NCBI RefSeq assembly: GCF_000023445.1
Contig: NC_012881.1
Coordinates: 1,555,501-1,619,500 of the forward strand
Length of the DNA stretch: 64,000 bases
DNA from: Maridesulfovibrio salexigens DSM 2638
Lineage (GTDB): Bacteria > Desulfobacterota > Desulfovibrionia > Desulfovibrionales > Desulfovibrionaceae
Direction of reading: 5' to 3'
Position 1 is the first letter of the stretch, and each line of letters starts with the position of its first letter. The position numbers and the translations under genes are program-made. Below, piece after piece: positions 7,389-14,788 of the stretch. The notes beneath the pieces were generated by a model. It saw only the letters and a list, made by a program, of their open reading frames with translations. It was not told the DNA's origin and did not search any database.

Positions 7389-7838
7389 ATGGCAAAAGAT
7401 GTTTCCAAAGATCAGAAGAAGTCGAAGATGTTTGAATCGAAGTATGATGCAAATATTCTGCGAAATCTCATCAAGGAAGGTAAGAACGCTGACGAGGTAC
7501 AGGATGCCCTTGGGTTGGCATCTCGACAAAGTTTGAAGCAACATATCCTTCGTTTGATCAATGAAGACGGCAAGTTCTATGAAGTTGCTGGACTTTATCG
7601 TGATGCGAAGAAAAATCCTATGATCAATTTCAAGGGCGATATCAGGATTACCAAACGTCAATTATCGTTTGAAGGTTCAACCTACAAGCATAATGACCAG
7701 TTTGAAATCAGCGCAGACAATGAAAAGATCGTTTTGACCAGAATCGTTTCAAAGTCCGGTGATGTTGAAGGTCAGTCTGTTGATGAACTTGCGGCGAAAA
7801 CTGACGGTAAAATTGATGTCAAAGGTTCAACCAAGTAA
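7389..7838 (+). CDS. HTH protein with possible AbrB-like C-terminal fold
   Basis: A 149-residue protein. Residues 1-65 are helical and contain an HTH-like stretch (D-E-V-Q-D-A-L-G-L-A-S-R-Q-S-L-K). Residues about 78-120 follow the strand pattern of SpoVT/AbrB swapped-hairpin barrels (I-R-I-T-K-R-Q-L, then D-Q-F-E-I, then K-I-V-L-T-R-I). GGAGG precedes the ATG. A DNA-binding role in plasmid-like maintenance or regulation is inferred; the AbrB likeness is by eye and could be accidental. Confidence 0.6.
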   Translation: MAKDVSKDQKKSKMFESKYDANILRNLIKEGKNADEVQDALGLASRQSLKQHILRLINEDGKFYEVAGLYRDAKKNPMINFKGDIRITKRQLSFEGSTYKHNDQFEISADNEKIVLTRIVSKSGDVEGQSVDELAAKTDGKIDVKGSTK

Positions 7839-7848
7839 ACATCGGAAA

Positions 7849-7872
7849 GCCGTGTCCGTAGATGCGGTTTTC
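7849..7872 (+). terminator. Weak terminator
   Basis: AAGCCG pairs with CGGTTT (one wobble), followed by a T-rich tail, just after the gene ending at 7838. Confidence 0.4.
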
Positions 7873-7875
7873 TTT

Positions 7876-8505
7876 TTATGATTTTACTAAAATGTTTGGG
7901 GTTAGTCCTCTGGTCCTTATGAAGTAGCTCATACTTTGAGGGGTAACGCCGAATATCTTACCTATTGAAGATTTATTTAAGCCCCGGTCGAGAAGTGATT
8001 GAATTTCATCAACCCGGTCATCAAGTTTTGAACTTCTTGAACCTTTCTTGCGACCAAGAGTAAGACCTTGCTCCCGGCGTTTGGCAAGAGCGACCTTGGT
8101 TCTGGAAGAAAGCAAATCTTTTTCTATCTCAGCCATGAGTGCAAATGTGGAAACCATGACCTTGGTTGAAATATCCTGCTCACCATCCTTGATATGAATA
8201 TTCTGCTTAATGGCGATGAATTCGACTTTCTTGGATACCAGCACATCTACTATTGAAACGATCTGGCTAAGAGAGCGGCCTAATCTGGAAAGTTCCGATA
8301 CAAGAAGAATGTCACCTTCGTTCAATGAATTCAAAAGTTCATTAATCCTACGCTTGCTCATAGATTTTGAGGAAGACATTGCGAGCTTGAACCAAGTATC
8401 AACCTTAATGTCTCGGACGCTACAGTATTTCAAGATTTCAAGTTCCTGATTATCCACGTCTTGTTTGGTGGTCGATACTCGAAGGTATGCAGTTACTTTC
8501 GCCAT
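7876..8505 (-). CDS. Serine recombinase (resolvase/invertase family)
   Basis: A 209-residue small serine recombinase. Catalytic Ser11 lies in Y-L-R-V-S-T, the L-S-R-L-G-R-S motif supplies active-site arginines, E-I-E-K-D-L follows, and a C-terminal HTH occupies about residues 165-200. Full length for the Pin/resolvase group. I start at the ATG at 8505, which has GGAG 8 nt upstream, not at the longer frame reaching 8556. It could resolve element dimers or invert a segment; its crossover site is probably in the 770-bp region upstream. Confidence 0.9.
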   Translation of the reverse strand: MAKVTAYLRVSTTKQDVDNQELEILKYCSVRDIKVDTWFKLAMSSSKSMSKRRINELLNSLNEGDILLVSELSRLGRSLSQIVSIVDVLVSKKVEFIAIKQNIHIKDGEQDISTKVMVSTFALMAEIEKDLLSSRTKVALAKRREQGLTLGRKKGSRSSKLDDRVDEIQSLLDRGLNKSSIGKIFGVTPQSMSYFIRTRGLTPNILVKS

Positions 8506-9274
8506 TATTTTGCTCCAAATTTTATGTTGAATAATGAATGCTTCAATTTGAATCAATTTTACAATATTTGAAGATGTAACACCCGGAATTTGTGTACAAA
8601 AGTTTGATCAAAATTACGTTCGTTTTCTTTTTCAATGATTCTTAAATTCAAAATATTAATATAGAAATTAACCTCTTAAACTACATCAAGATAAGTGCGG
8701 TTATGTTTGGGCGTGGGTCGCAATAAGGACGGAGGGAGAATTCGGCAAGAAGGTGACGCAAGCTATAGATTGTTGATCTGACTTGTTCAGATTCACGGTG
8801 GGCGCAAACATGTCCGCGCTGAATGAAAGTAGTGGTGATGGTCATTAAAGGTTCACGCAAGACAATATGAGTCCGGTTGTCGTTAGTGAATACCGCCAGA
8901 GTAGAAGCAAATTTCAATTTATAAGATCAGTTTGATCATAGAGGAAAGCTCTGGTTGACCATCACCCAAACTTCGAAAAATCTTGATGTAGTTTTTATGA
9001 TGTTTTAGAAGTTAAGTTAATGATATTTTTGAATAAATTTTCAAAAATGCCTTGCCCCAGTGCCGTCCAGTGTTTATAAATATGGGAAGGAATTGTCTGG
9101 AAATGGTGGCTAGGTAACTAAGTAACCGAACTTTAACTATTTATTGTAATTAGCTGCTATTCCGCTGTCGGCGTATGCCGGGTGGATAGCGGGACCTATT
9201 TTTTTCCCCGCTGATTGGGGCTGCATTGGGCAGTATTAATGCTGATTCAACTTTCTGACGACAGGAAGTTCCTA
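8506..9274. other. 769-bp intergenic region between resolvase and integrase
   Basis: The region is A+T-rich with small inverted repeats, the clearest being TTTTTGAA/TTCAAAAA (9026-9047) and a nested CCGCT/AGCGG hairpin (9163-9193). It lies upstream of both recombinase genes, so it may contain their promoters, a resolution site or the attachment site. One doubtful reading frame (8681-8917) is listed separately. Confidence 0.4.
8681..8917 (-). CDS. Doubtful small ORF
   Basis: A 78-codon frame with a TTG start, no ribosome-binding site and no recognised motif. Codon choice is not implausible, so it may be a gene remnant, but I would not rely on it. Confidence 0.15.
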   Translation of the reverse strand: MKFASTLAVFTNDNRTHIVLREPLMTITTTFIQRGHVCAHRESEQVRSTIYSLRHLLAEFSLRPYCDPRPNITALILM

Positions 9275-10594
9275 ATGAAAAAAATAGAATCCCAAACATC
9301 TGCTGATCTTTCCCATAACCTTTCGGTGCAACTTGGAAAAACTCTTGAAGCTTACGAAGTAGCTTCAATCTTCTCCGTGAATGAAGAGGATGTTTTACGG
9401 TATTATGAAAACTTTGGTGGAATCGAAGTTATACCCGGACATTATGTGTTCTTTGAGAACAAAATTTTGGAAAAGGTAGGAATAATGCCGACATTAGATA
9501 AACGTCAAAAGATGTCTCGGTGGAAAGGGGTTGTTCAGGTTGATGGAGTTCGCAAAGAAAAGCGATTTCATGATGAAAGTGATGAAAGTTACCAGCAGGC
9601 AGTTGAATGGGAAAACCAGCAACGGCAAAATCTTAAAAAGGGAATCATTGAAGAAGTCGTTGCACAGATCAAAAAGGAGGTAGTTGAGCATAAAGATAGT
9701 TCCGTCATAAATTCTATGTCATCTGTCACATTGAAAGAGTTTGCTGATCAATATGTAGAATATTGCACTGGGCGAATTAATCCTCGGTCAGTGAAGGAAA
9801 AACGTCGGCATTTTAACACCTTGATAGCTCATTTCACTGAATCTTGTTTTGTAGAAGAAATCACAGCATTTAAAATGAATAAGTTTCTTCAAGAGGTTTT
9901 AAAGACGAAGACTGGAAATATGGTCAACATCATTATGAAACATCTTAAAGCTGCATGGTCATGGGCTGGGGGATTTGTTGAGGGATTTCCGCAAAATTCT
10001 GATCCCTTCAGAAATATCCAGAAGTTTCCTGAACAAAGGCATCCTCGTTATGTGCCACCTAAAGAAGATCTTGATAAGGTCTTTGACGTTGCGGAAGGTC
10101 AAGATAGGGTTATGCTGAAGACCTTTTATTATACAGGTGGTCGAAAGAATGAGATTTTTAGTCTTAAATGGGAAGACGTCTTGTTTGATTCAAACCAAAT
10201 TAGGTTATGGACTAATAAGCGTAAGCATGGAAACAGGGAATCCAACCTTATCCCGATGGTTAAAGAATTAAAACGCATTTTAACAGAGTGGAAGAAAGCT
10301 TGTCCCTGCGAAAGCGATTATGTCTTTATTGAGGTTAGAAAGAAAGCACCAACATATGGGCAACGTTATGTTTATCGTAAAGGATTCATGGAAAGGCATT
10401 GCGATAAAGCAGGTGTAAAAAGATTTGGATTTCACGGCATTCGTCATTTATTCGCAACTACATTATATAACAATGGGCAACCGTTGGCTGTAGTTCAGAA
10501 AATGATGCGTCATAAGAATCCGAACACCACCGTTAGATATCTCCATGAGATGGGACTTGATCGTGCTTTGGAAGCTGTTGAAGGTGTGCTTTAG
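9275..10594 (+). CDS. Tyrosine integrase
   Basis: A 439-residue phage-type site-specific recombinase. The first ~60 residues resemble a small HTH segment. A SAM-like core-binding domain spans about 155-255, and the catalytic domain runs to the end with Arg in T-G-G-R-K-N-E, a lysine in the beta-hairpin, H387-x2-R390, His413 and nucleophile Tyr422. The ATG at 9275 has AGGAA 8 nt upstream, so I prefer it to the frame start at 9215. It should insert and excise the left-hand element; the attachment sites are not certain. Confidence 0.9.
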   Translation: MKKIESQTSADLSHNLSVQLGKTLEAYEVASIFSVNEEDVLRYYENFGGIEVIPGHYVFFENKILEKVGIMPTLDKRQKMSRWKGVVQVDGVRKEKRFHDESDESYQQAVEWENQQRQNLKKGIIEEVVAQIKKEVVEHKDSSVINSMSSVTLKEFADQYVEYCTGRINPRSVKEKRRHFNTLIAHFTESCFVEEITAFKMNKFLQEVLKTKTGNMVNIIMKHLKAAWSWAGGFVEGFPQNSDPFRNIQKFPEQRHPRYVPPKEDLDKVFDVAEGQDRVMLKTFYYTGGRKNEIFSLKWEDVLFDSNQIRLWTNKRKHGNRESNLIPMVKELKRILTEWKKACPCESDYVFIEVRKKAPTYGQRYVYRKGFMERHCDKAGVKRFGFHGIRHLFATTLYNNGQPLAVVQKMMRHKNPNTTVRYLHEMGLDRALEAVEGVL

Positions 10595-10630
10595 TCGAAT
10601 AACTCCTGAGCGTGATGGATGGTTGCTTGA

Positions 10631-10660
10631 GGCCGGACCGGAAGGTTCGGCCTTTTTGCT
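10631..10660 (+). terminator. Terminator after integrase
   Basis: A GGCCG-type hairpin (AGGCCGGACC with GGTTCGGCCT) is followed by five T. Confidence 0.75.
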
Positions 10661-10689
10661 GTGTAAGTTCATGTATATTAGGTTGTTAT

Positions 10690-10776
10690 TGCTTGGCGTT
10701 GTAAAGCGACCTGTGTTTGACCTGTTGGTGACTTGTTGTTGACTCACCGATTGTTTGTGTGTTACCTGTTGTTTAC
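10690..10776. repeat. Degenerate GACCTGTTG-type repeats
   Basis: Imperfect copies of a (G)ACCTGTTG/GACTTGTTG word recur several times upstream of the HTH gene. A second G+T-rich cluster with TGTGTCC words lies at 11884-11920. They could be binding sites for the integrase or for the neighbouring HTH protein. Confidence 0.35.
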
Positions 10777-10798
10777 TGAAGACAAAATAGGAGGTTTT

Positions 10799-11398
10799 AT
10801 GACTGTTGCTGAAAAACAAATGTTCGAAAATGCATGGGAATTTGAAAGTGGTGAGCAACGAGATAAAATGCTTGAATCTCTTACAGCTGAAAACTGTGGT
10901 GAAAAACTGTTGCTGGTAAGAGATGTTTCGAATCTTACAAGGCGTGAGCTGGCAAAAGTCATAGGGTGTTCAGAGTCGACCTTGTCAAGAATCGAACGTG
11001 GTGTATCAAAGCCTACAAATGAATTTCTTTCACGACTTTTAGCACTAGTGACAATCGGGTACTACAAGTACTCACAGCTCTCCGAAGCAGAAAAAGAGAA
11101 AATTTCAGAAACAATAGGGACTAGTGGAGGAGTTCTTGCTGGTGTTGGGGGAGCAATTGCTGCTATAGGTGCAGCAGGAGTTGTACCGGGGTTGTCCGCA
11201 GCAGGAATAACAAGTGGATTGGCTGCAATTGGTGGAAGTATGCTTGGTGGAGTTGCTGTGGTAGCTGCTATTCCTATTGCCACCGGTGCGGCCGGGTACG
11301 CTCTGGTAAAAGGAATTAAAGCGATTTGTGATTCTAATCGTTTGTCATGTACAGCAGTGGATGACAAGTATGAAATATGTACGAAAGATAATGATTAG
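10799..11398 (+). CDS. HTH protein fused to glycine-zipper membrane domain
   Basis: A 199-residue two-part protein. Residues about 38-85 form an XRE-type HTH (L-T-R-R-E-L-A-K-V-I-G, then S-T-L-S-R-I-E-R-G). Residues about 102-180 are Gly/Ala/Val/Ile-rich with many GxxxG steps and no charges, as in glycine-zipper or pore-like membrane segments. A polar tail with three cysteines ends it. TAGGAGG precedes the ATG. A second glycine-zipper gene follows 14 bp later. DNA-binding joined to a membrane domain suggests a self-regulated toxin, immunity or phage-sensing pair; function unproven. Confidence 0.7.
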   Translation: MTVAEKQMFENAWEFESGEQRDKMLESLTAENCGEKLLLVRDVSNLTRRELAKVIGCSESTLSRIERGVSKPTNEFLSRLLALVTIGYYKYSQLSEAEKEKISETIGTSGGVLAGVGGAIAAIGAAGVVPGLSAAGITSGLAAIGGSMLGGVAVVAAIPIATGAAGYALVKGIKAICDSNRLSCTAVDDKYEICTKDND

Positions 11399-11412
11399 AT
11401 TAGGAGGAAATA

Positions 11413-11757
11413 ATGGATAAGGTCGTTGATAAACTTGTTGGCCTTGGAGTTCCTGGTTTAGTTCTTCTTATTGTTATGGCTAGCACTGGTCTTGCTGGTG
11501 CAGCGGCTTTGACAGCAGCACTTGCAGCACTAGGGGGACCATTTGGAATGCTTGGTGGACTGGCTGTGCTTGGGTTGCTTGTTATGCTTTCTAGTAGCTT
11601 AACTGAGTATGGGGTAGATGCCTTGGCTAAAGCAGTTATTGATGGTTTGACAGATAAAGGTGAAACGAAGGACTCAATCATTGAGCAAATCAATAATTTC
11701 CCTTTAATTTCAAGCGAAATGAAAGGGAAATTAAGAGATCATGTTAATTATGCATGA
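11413..11757 (+). CDS. Small glycine-zipper membrane protein
   Basis: A 114-residue protein. Residues about 8-65 are strongly hydrophobic and Gly/Ala-rich (two likely helices with GxxxG motifs), followed by a charged amphipathic tail. AGGAGG lies before the ATG, and the gene is 14 bp behind the HTH/glycine-zipper gene, so both are probably one operon. It resembles membrane-active small proteins in composition only; no named family is recognised. Confidence 0.7.
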   Translation: MDKVVDKLVGLGVPGLVLLIVMASTGLAGAAALTAALAALGGPFGMLGGLAVLGLLVMLSSSLTEYGVDALAKAVIDGLTDKGETKDSIIEQINNFPLISSEMKGKLRDHVNYA

Positions 11758-11787
11758 TTTTAAGTCATATATGTTGATTTTAAGATA

Positions 11788-11820
11788 AGATCGGGCCGGA
11801 TGGCTCGGTCTTTTTTTGTT
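11788..11820 (+). terminator. Terminator after the glycine-zipper cassette
   Basis: A short CGGGCC/GGCTCG-type stem (gatcgggccggatggctcggtc) is followed by seven T. The 11758-11985 gap holds nothing else but a TGTGTCC-rich stretch. Confidence 0.6.
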
Positions 11821-11984
11821 CCTATATGTTATAGACGCTGGCTTTGGTTCTAGTATTTTAAATTCGCTTATGTATCATTCTTAGCTGTGTCCAAAGTGTG
11901 TCCTTGTTGTGTCCTGTCTTTTGTTTATTGTATTTATATTATCATTTGTTTCTTAACATCAAGAATTTAAAGTAGTTTTTTTAT

Positions 11985-12476
11985 TTTGATTGGCGATGAT
12001 ACAGCAGCCTCGTCTGGATTGTGTGCTGGTCTGATCAGACCGTCCACTTCACCTTCCCTAAAGGCAGTTCCAACGGCCTGAGTCATAAGGATCTTGGCGA
12101 AGTGACCCTCGAAGATGCCAATGGCGGTAAGTATCAGGGACTGCGTACCCATTATAAATGGACTCCCGGTCTTGTTGTTCGCGACTGGCGTTATGTCGTT
12201 CGCATTGCTTCCATTGATCCCAAAAATATCGGTTCCAATTCCCTGCGTCATGCACTGATTGAAGGTTTGAACATGATCCCCAATACTAACATGGGCAGAA
12301 CTGCCATTTACTGCAATCAGACTGTGAAAACACTGCTCGATATTGAAGCGTCCGACAAAAGCAACGTCATGCTCAAGACTGAGAATTGGGAAGGCAAGCC
12401 TGTAACCACTTTCTGGGGTTGTCCGGTACGTCGTGTGGATTCCATTCTCAATACCGAAGCAGCAATCAGTGCGTAA
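11985..12476 (+). pseudogene. 3' part of phage major capsid protein (Bbp17-like), truncated
   Basis: The frame from about 12000 to the stop at 12476 encodes the C-terminal ~155 residues of a BPP-1-type major capsid protein: S-S-L-V-W-I-V, F-P-K-G-S, D-L-G-E-V-T-L-E-D, G-L-R-T-H-Y-K-W and V-R-D-W-R-Y-V-V-R-I-A. The family is about 330 residues, so the N-terminal half is missing. Just upstream, I-G-D-D-T in a second frame looks like the same protein, which implies a one-base loss near 12001. No ribosome-binding site or proper start is present. This is where the mobile element meets the prophage. Confidence 0.75.
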
Positions 12477-12494
12477 CTAAAAGGAGTTAAGAGT

Positions 12495-12887
12495 ATGTAT
12501 CTTGATAAAGAACTTTGTTTTTGTGAGGAGCAGGCAGTTACTGCCAGCGCGGTTTCCCAGAATGTAATCAATGTCGGTGAAGACTGCGGTTCCGGTGGTA
12601 ATGTCAGACTTAAGGTGATGGTTGATGGTGAAGATTTTGCTACCCTGACCAGCCTGCGTGTGGGCGTACAGGCTTCCGGGACTGATGATTTCTCTCTTTT
12701 TGATACTCTTTTCGAATCCGGTTCTATCCCTGTGGCAGAACTTAAGCAGGGCTACAGCTTTCCTCTGCCTTCCCTGCCGGTGACCCATAAGGGATTCTTG
12801 AGACTTTCCTTTACTGTAACAGGAAGCAACGCTACCGCCGGTAAAGTCAGCGGTTATCTGATCATGAATGATCAGACTAACGTCTAA
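12495..12887 (+). CDS. Bbp16-family capsid cement protein
   Basis: A 130-residue beta-rich protein with the start typical of the Bordetella phage BPP-1 Bbp16 family (M-Y-x-D-K-E-L, then Q-A-V-T-A-S-A, then a V-I-N-V-G-E-D region). These proteins decorate and stabilise the capsid, and the gene normally lies directly behind the major capsid gene, as here (18 bp gap). AAGGAG precedes the ATG. It is intact in length. Confidence 0.8.
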   Translation: MYLDKELCFCEEQAVTASAVSQNVINVGEDCGSGGNVRLKVMVDGEDFATLTSLRVGVQASGTDDFSLFDTLFESGSIPVAELKQGYSFPLPSLPVTHKGFLRLSFTVTGSNATAGKVSGYLIMNDQTNV

Positions 12888-12899
12888 GGTAGGTCGTAA

Positions 12900-13097
12900 G
12901 TGAAATACGTCTGCAAAAAAGATTGTTACGTGAGGAATCCGCAAGGTAAGTTGCAGCATTTCAAAGCTGGAATGAGTGTCGATTATGCTGCTGGTGTTGA
13001 GGTTGCGGAGCATTTTGAACCTGCGGGAGGGCCTAAGACAAAGCCAGCCGCTAAAAAAACTATGCCTAGAACTAAGAAAGAGGAGAGAGAAAACTAG
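12900..13097 (+). CDS. Small phage head-region protein
   Basis: A 65-residue basic protein starting with GTG and weak AAGG upstream. The first ~40 residues (Y-V-C-K-K-D-C-Y, then F-K-A-G-M) could form a small beta domain; the tail is Lys/Pro-rich. It follows the cement gene by 12 bp and precedes a strong terminator, so it is the last gene of the head transcript. Function unknown. Confidence 0.55.
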   Translation: MKYVCKKDCYVRNPQGKLQHFKAGMSVDYAAGVEVAEHFEPAGGPKTKPAAKKTMPRTKKEEREN

Positions 13098-13132
13098 TCT
13101 GGTTTTAGCATTTTGAATCAGTACAAAAGTAA

Positions 13133-13168
13133 AATCCCCGGTCTGTATTGACCGGGGATTTCTTTTTG
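13133..13168. terminator. Bidirectional terminator between phage head genes and usp
   Basis: A 12-bp stem (13133-13144 with 13151-13162) with T-rich tracts on both sides can end the head transcript and the leftward psiE/usp transcript. Confidence 0.85.
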
Positions 13169-13179
13169 TTAGGGAATAA

Positions 13180-14088
13180 TTATTTTACAGGAGATATGAA
13201 GCCGGCAGGCTTGATGGCCAATAATGATTCCGTAAGAGCTCCTGCTACTTTTTCAGCGGTATTGCCGATGAGTAAACCCGCTATGCCGGAACGTGCCACG
13301 CTTCCCATCACGACTATGTCCATTTTCTTTTCCAGTGCATATTCCGGTATTAATATGCCGGGGTCGCCGTGCATGATTACTTTGCGGGGTTCATTCGGGA
13401 AGGAAGTGGCCTCAATCAGGTTTTCGAAGGCTCTTTCGCTACTGTTTTTTTCATAATCCAGATATTTTTCCACTTCATTTTCCGAAAAATATGGGTTGGC
13501 GGTGACGCCTTCCATATAGCCTTTCCAGCAATGCATTACATGCAGTTTTCCGCCAAGAACACGGCTTAGTTCTGCTGCATGTTTGAGGATGTTGCTGTTT
13601 AACGATTCGTTACCCGGTGAATTATCAAAAGGTCCGATTGCCGCAAGAATCCTCACCGCTCCCCTCCAGAGATGACCGTGGTGAATCCAGACCGGACAAG
13701 GGCATTTTCGTAACAGATGCATTACGGTGCTGTCCGGAGCTTTTTCTTGTGTCGTTTGCGGGCAAATGACCAGATCATATTTATTTTCGTTAACTGCCTT
13801 TATGCACTCAATGAACCCCTTGCCCCATCGAACTGAAAATTTGATGCGGCTTTGCTCTATGTTTTCTTTTTCCAAAGCAGATTGCAAATTGGCGTTGTGA
13901 CCATCGAGGATATATTTTTTTAAATCCTTTCCCTGAGTGTTGAAATAGTCGAGTACAGATGTTTTGGGGTTTTCAAAAACATGCAAAACGGTAATGCCTG
14001 CTCCGCTCTTGTCCGCAAAATCAAGTACATGTTTAATCAGTGGGGTATCTATTTCAGTACCAAGGTAAAGTAAGATTTGTTTTGTCAT
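13180..14088 (-). CDS. Tandem universal stress protein (two UspA domains)
   Basis: A 302-residue cytoplasmic protein with two UspA folds (about 1-145 and 150-300). The second keeps a glycine-rich nucleotide loop near the end (M-G-S-V-A-R-S-G, then L-I-G-N-T-A-E). I start at the ATG at 14088, which has GAGGA 7 nt upstream and clears the stop of the upstream psiE-like gene by 25 bp. UspA proteins support survival under starvation and stress. It is a bacterial gene inside a phage structural cluster. Confidence 0.85.
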   Translation of the reverse strand: MTKQILLYLGTEIDTPLIKHVLDFADKSGAGITVLHVFENPKTSVLDYFNTQGKDLKKYILDGHNANLQSALEKENIEQSRIKFSVRWGKGFIECIKAVNENKYDLVICPQTTQEKAPDSTVMHLLRKCPCPVWIHHGHLWRGAVRILAAIGPFDNSPGNESLNSNILKHAAELSRVLGGKLHVMHCWKGYMEGVTANPYFSENEVEKYLDYEKNSSERAFENLIEATSFPNEPRKVIMHGDPGILIPEYALEKKMDIVVMGSVARSGIAGLLIGNTAEKVAGALTESLLAIKPAGFISPVK

Positions 14089-14113
14089 ATAATCCTCTTT
14101 TGATTTAGACCTG

Positions 14114-14617
14114 TTACTTTTCAATTTCGCAATTGTCATTTGGGCCGTTTAAAAATACTTTTGGGGTGTCGGCCTCCTTATCACATACCATCCAGTAACA
14201 TCCTCCTAATGCGAGGAGTATTAGGCCTAGTGATATTGCCTGCATGTAATCTATTTCTTTGAAATCAAGTACAATTACTTTTCGTGCAGCGGCCATTAGT
14301 GCTGTGGCTATGACAAGTTTTAGATGAATCATCTTGTATTCAAGATATATTATTATATTCGCAAATATTTCGATGGCAATCAGCACTGCCATGAAAGCTC
14401 CGAATGTTGCTAAGATATCATTGATATTTAACAAGTAGATAGGAGGTGTTCTCATTCGCTGGTAAAGAACCCATATTACATCAAGTATCCCCCAGATTAT
14501 GACAAGAGTCATCAGCATTGCCAGAATGCGCACAGAGAAGCGTATCAATACCCATAATCTGTCTATTATAGGGTCAGAGCATGGGTTTGCAGAAGTTTTC
14601 TTATCAAAAAAGAACAT
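14114..14617 (-). CDS. PsiE-family membrane protein
   Basis: A 167-residue inner-membrane protein with four hydrophobic segments (about 28-50, 67-90, 100-118 and 133-150). The block around I-Y-L-E-Y-K-M-I-H-L-K and M-A-A-A-R-K-V-I-V-L-D matches the phosphate-starvation-inducible PsiE family, whose biochemical role is unknown. It is co-oriented with and just upstream of the universal stress gene, so they likely form a stress operon, divergent from the kinase at 14789. Confidence 0.75.
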   Translation of the reverse strand: MFFFDKKTSANPCSDPIIDRLWVLIRFSVRILAMLMTLVIIWGILDVIWVLYQRMRTPPIYLLNINDILATFGAFMAVLIAIEIFANIIIYLEYKMIHLKLVIATALMAAARKVIVLDFKEIDYMQAISLGLILLALGGCYWMVCDKEADTPKVFLNGPNDNCEIEK

Positions 14618-14788
14618 AGGTAAACCTCGCTCGCAATGTTGAGGATATTTCTACTCTACTTTAGCAGGTAATATTTATAAAAAACAGTGGGCCGGATAAT
14701 AAATTTTTAAATTGTAAATTTCGAAGAAATTGTAGTCCTTATTCAGTCCTGCGTAGATTTAGCCCGTAAACTGTGCTAGTTATTTTAT

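Noticed and set aside
12477-13013. 178-codon leftward frame over the phage cement gene
   Set aside because: Antisense to the Bbp16-type gene, which fits its family along its whole length.
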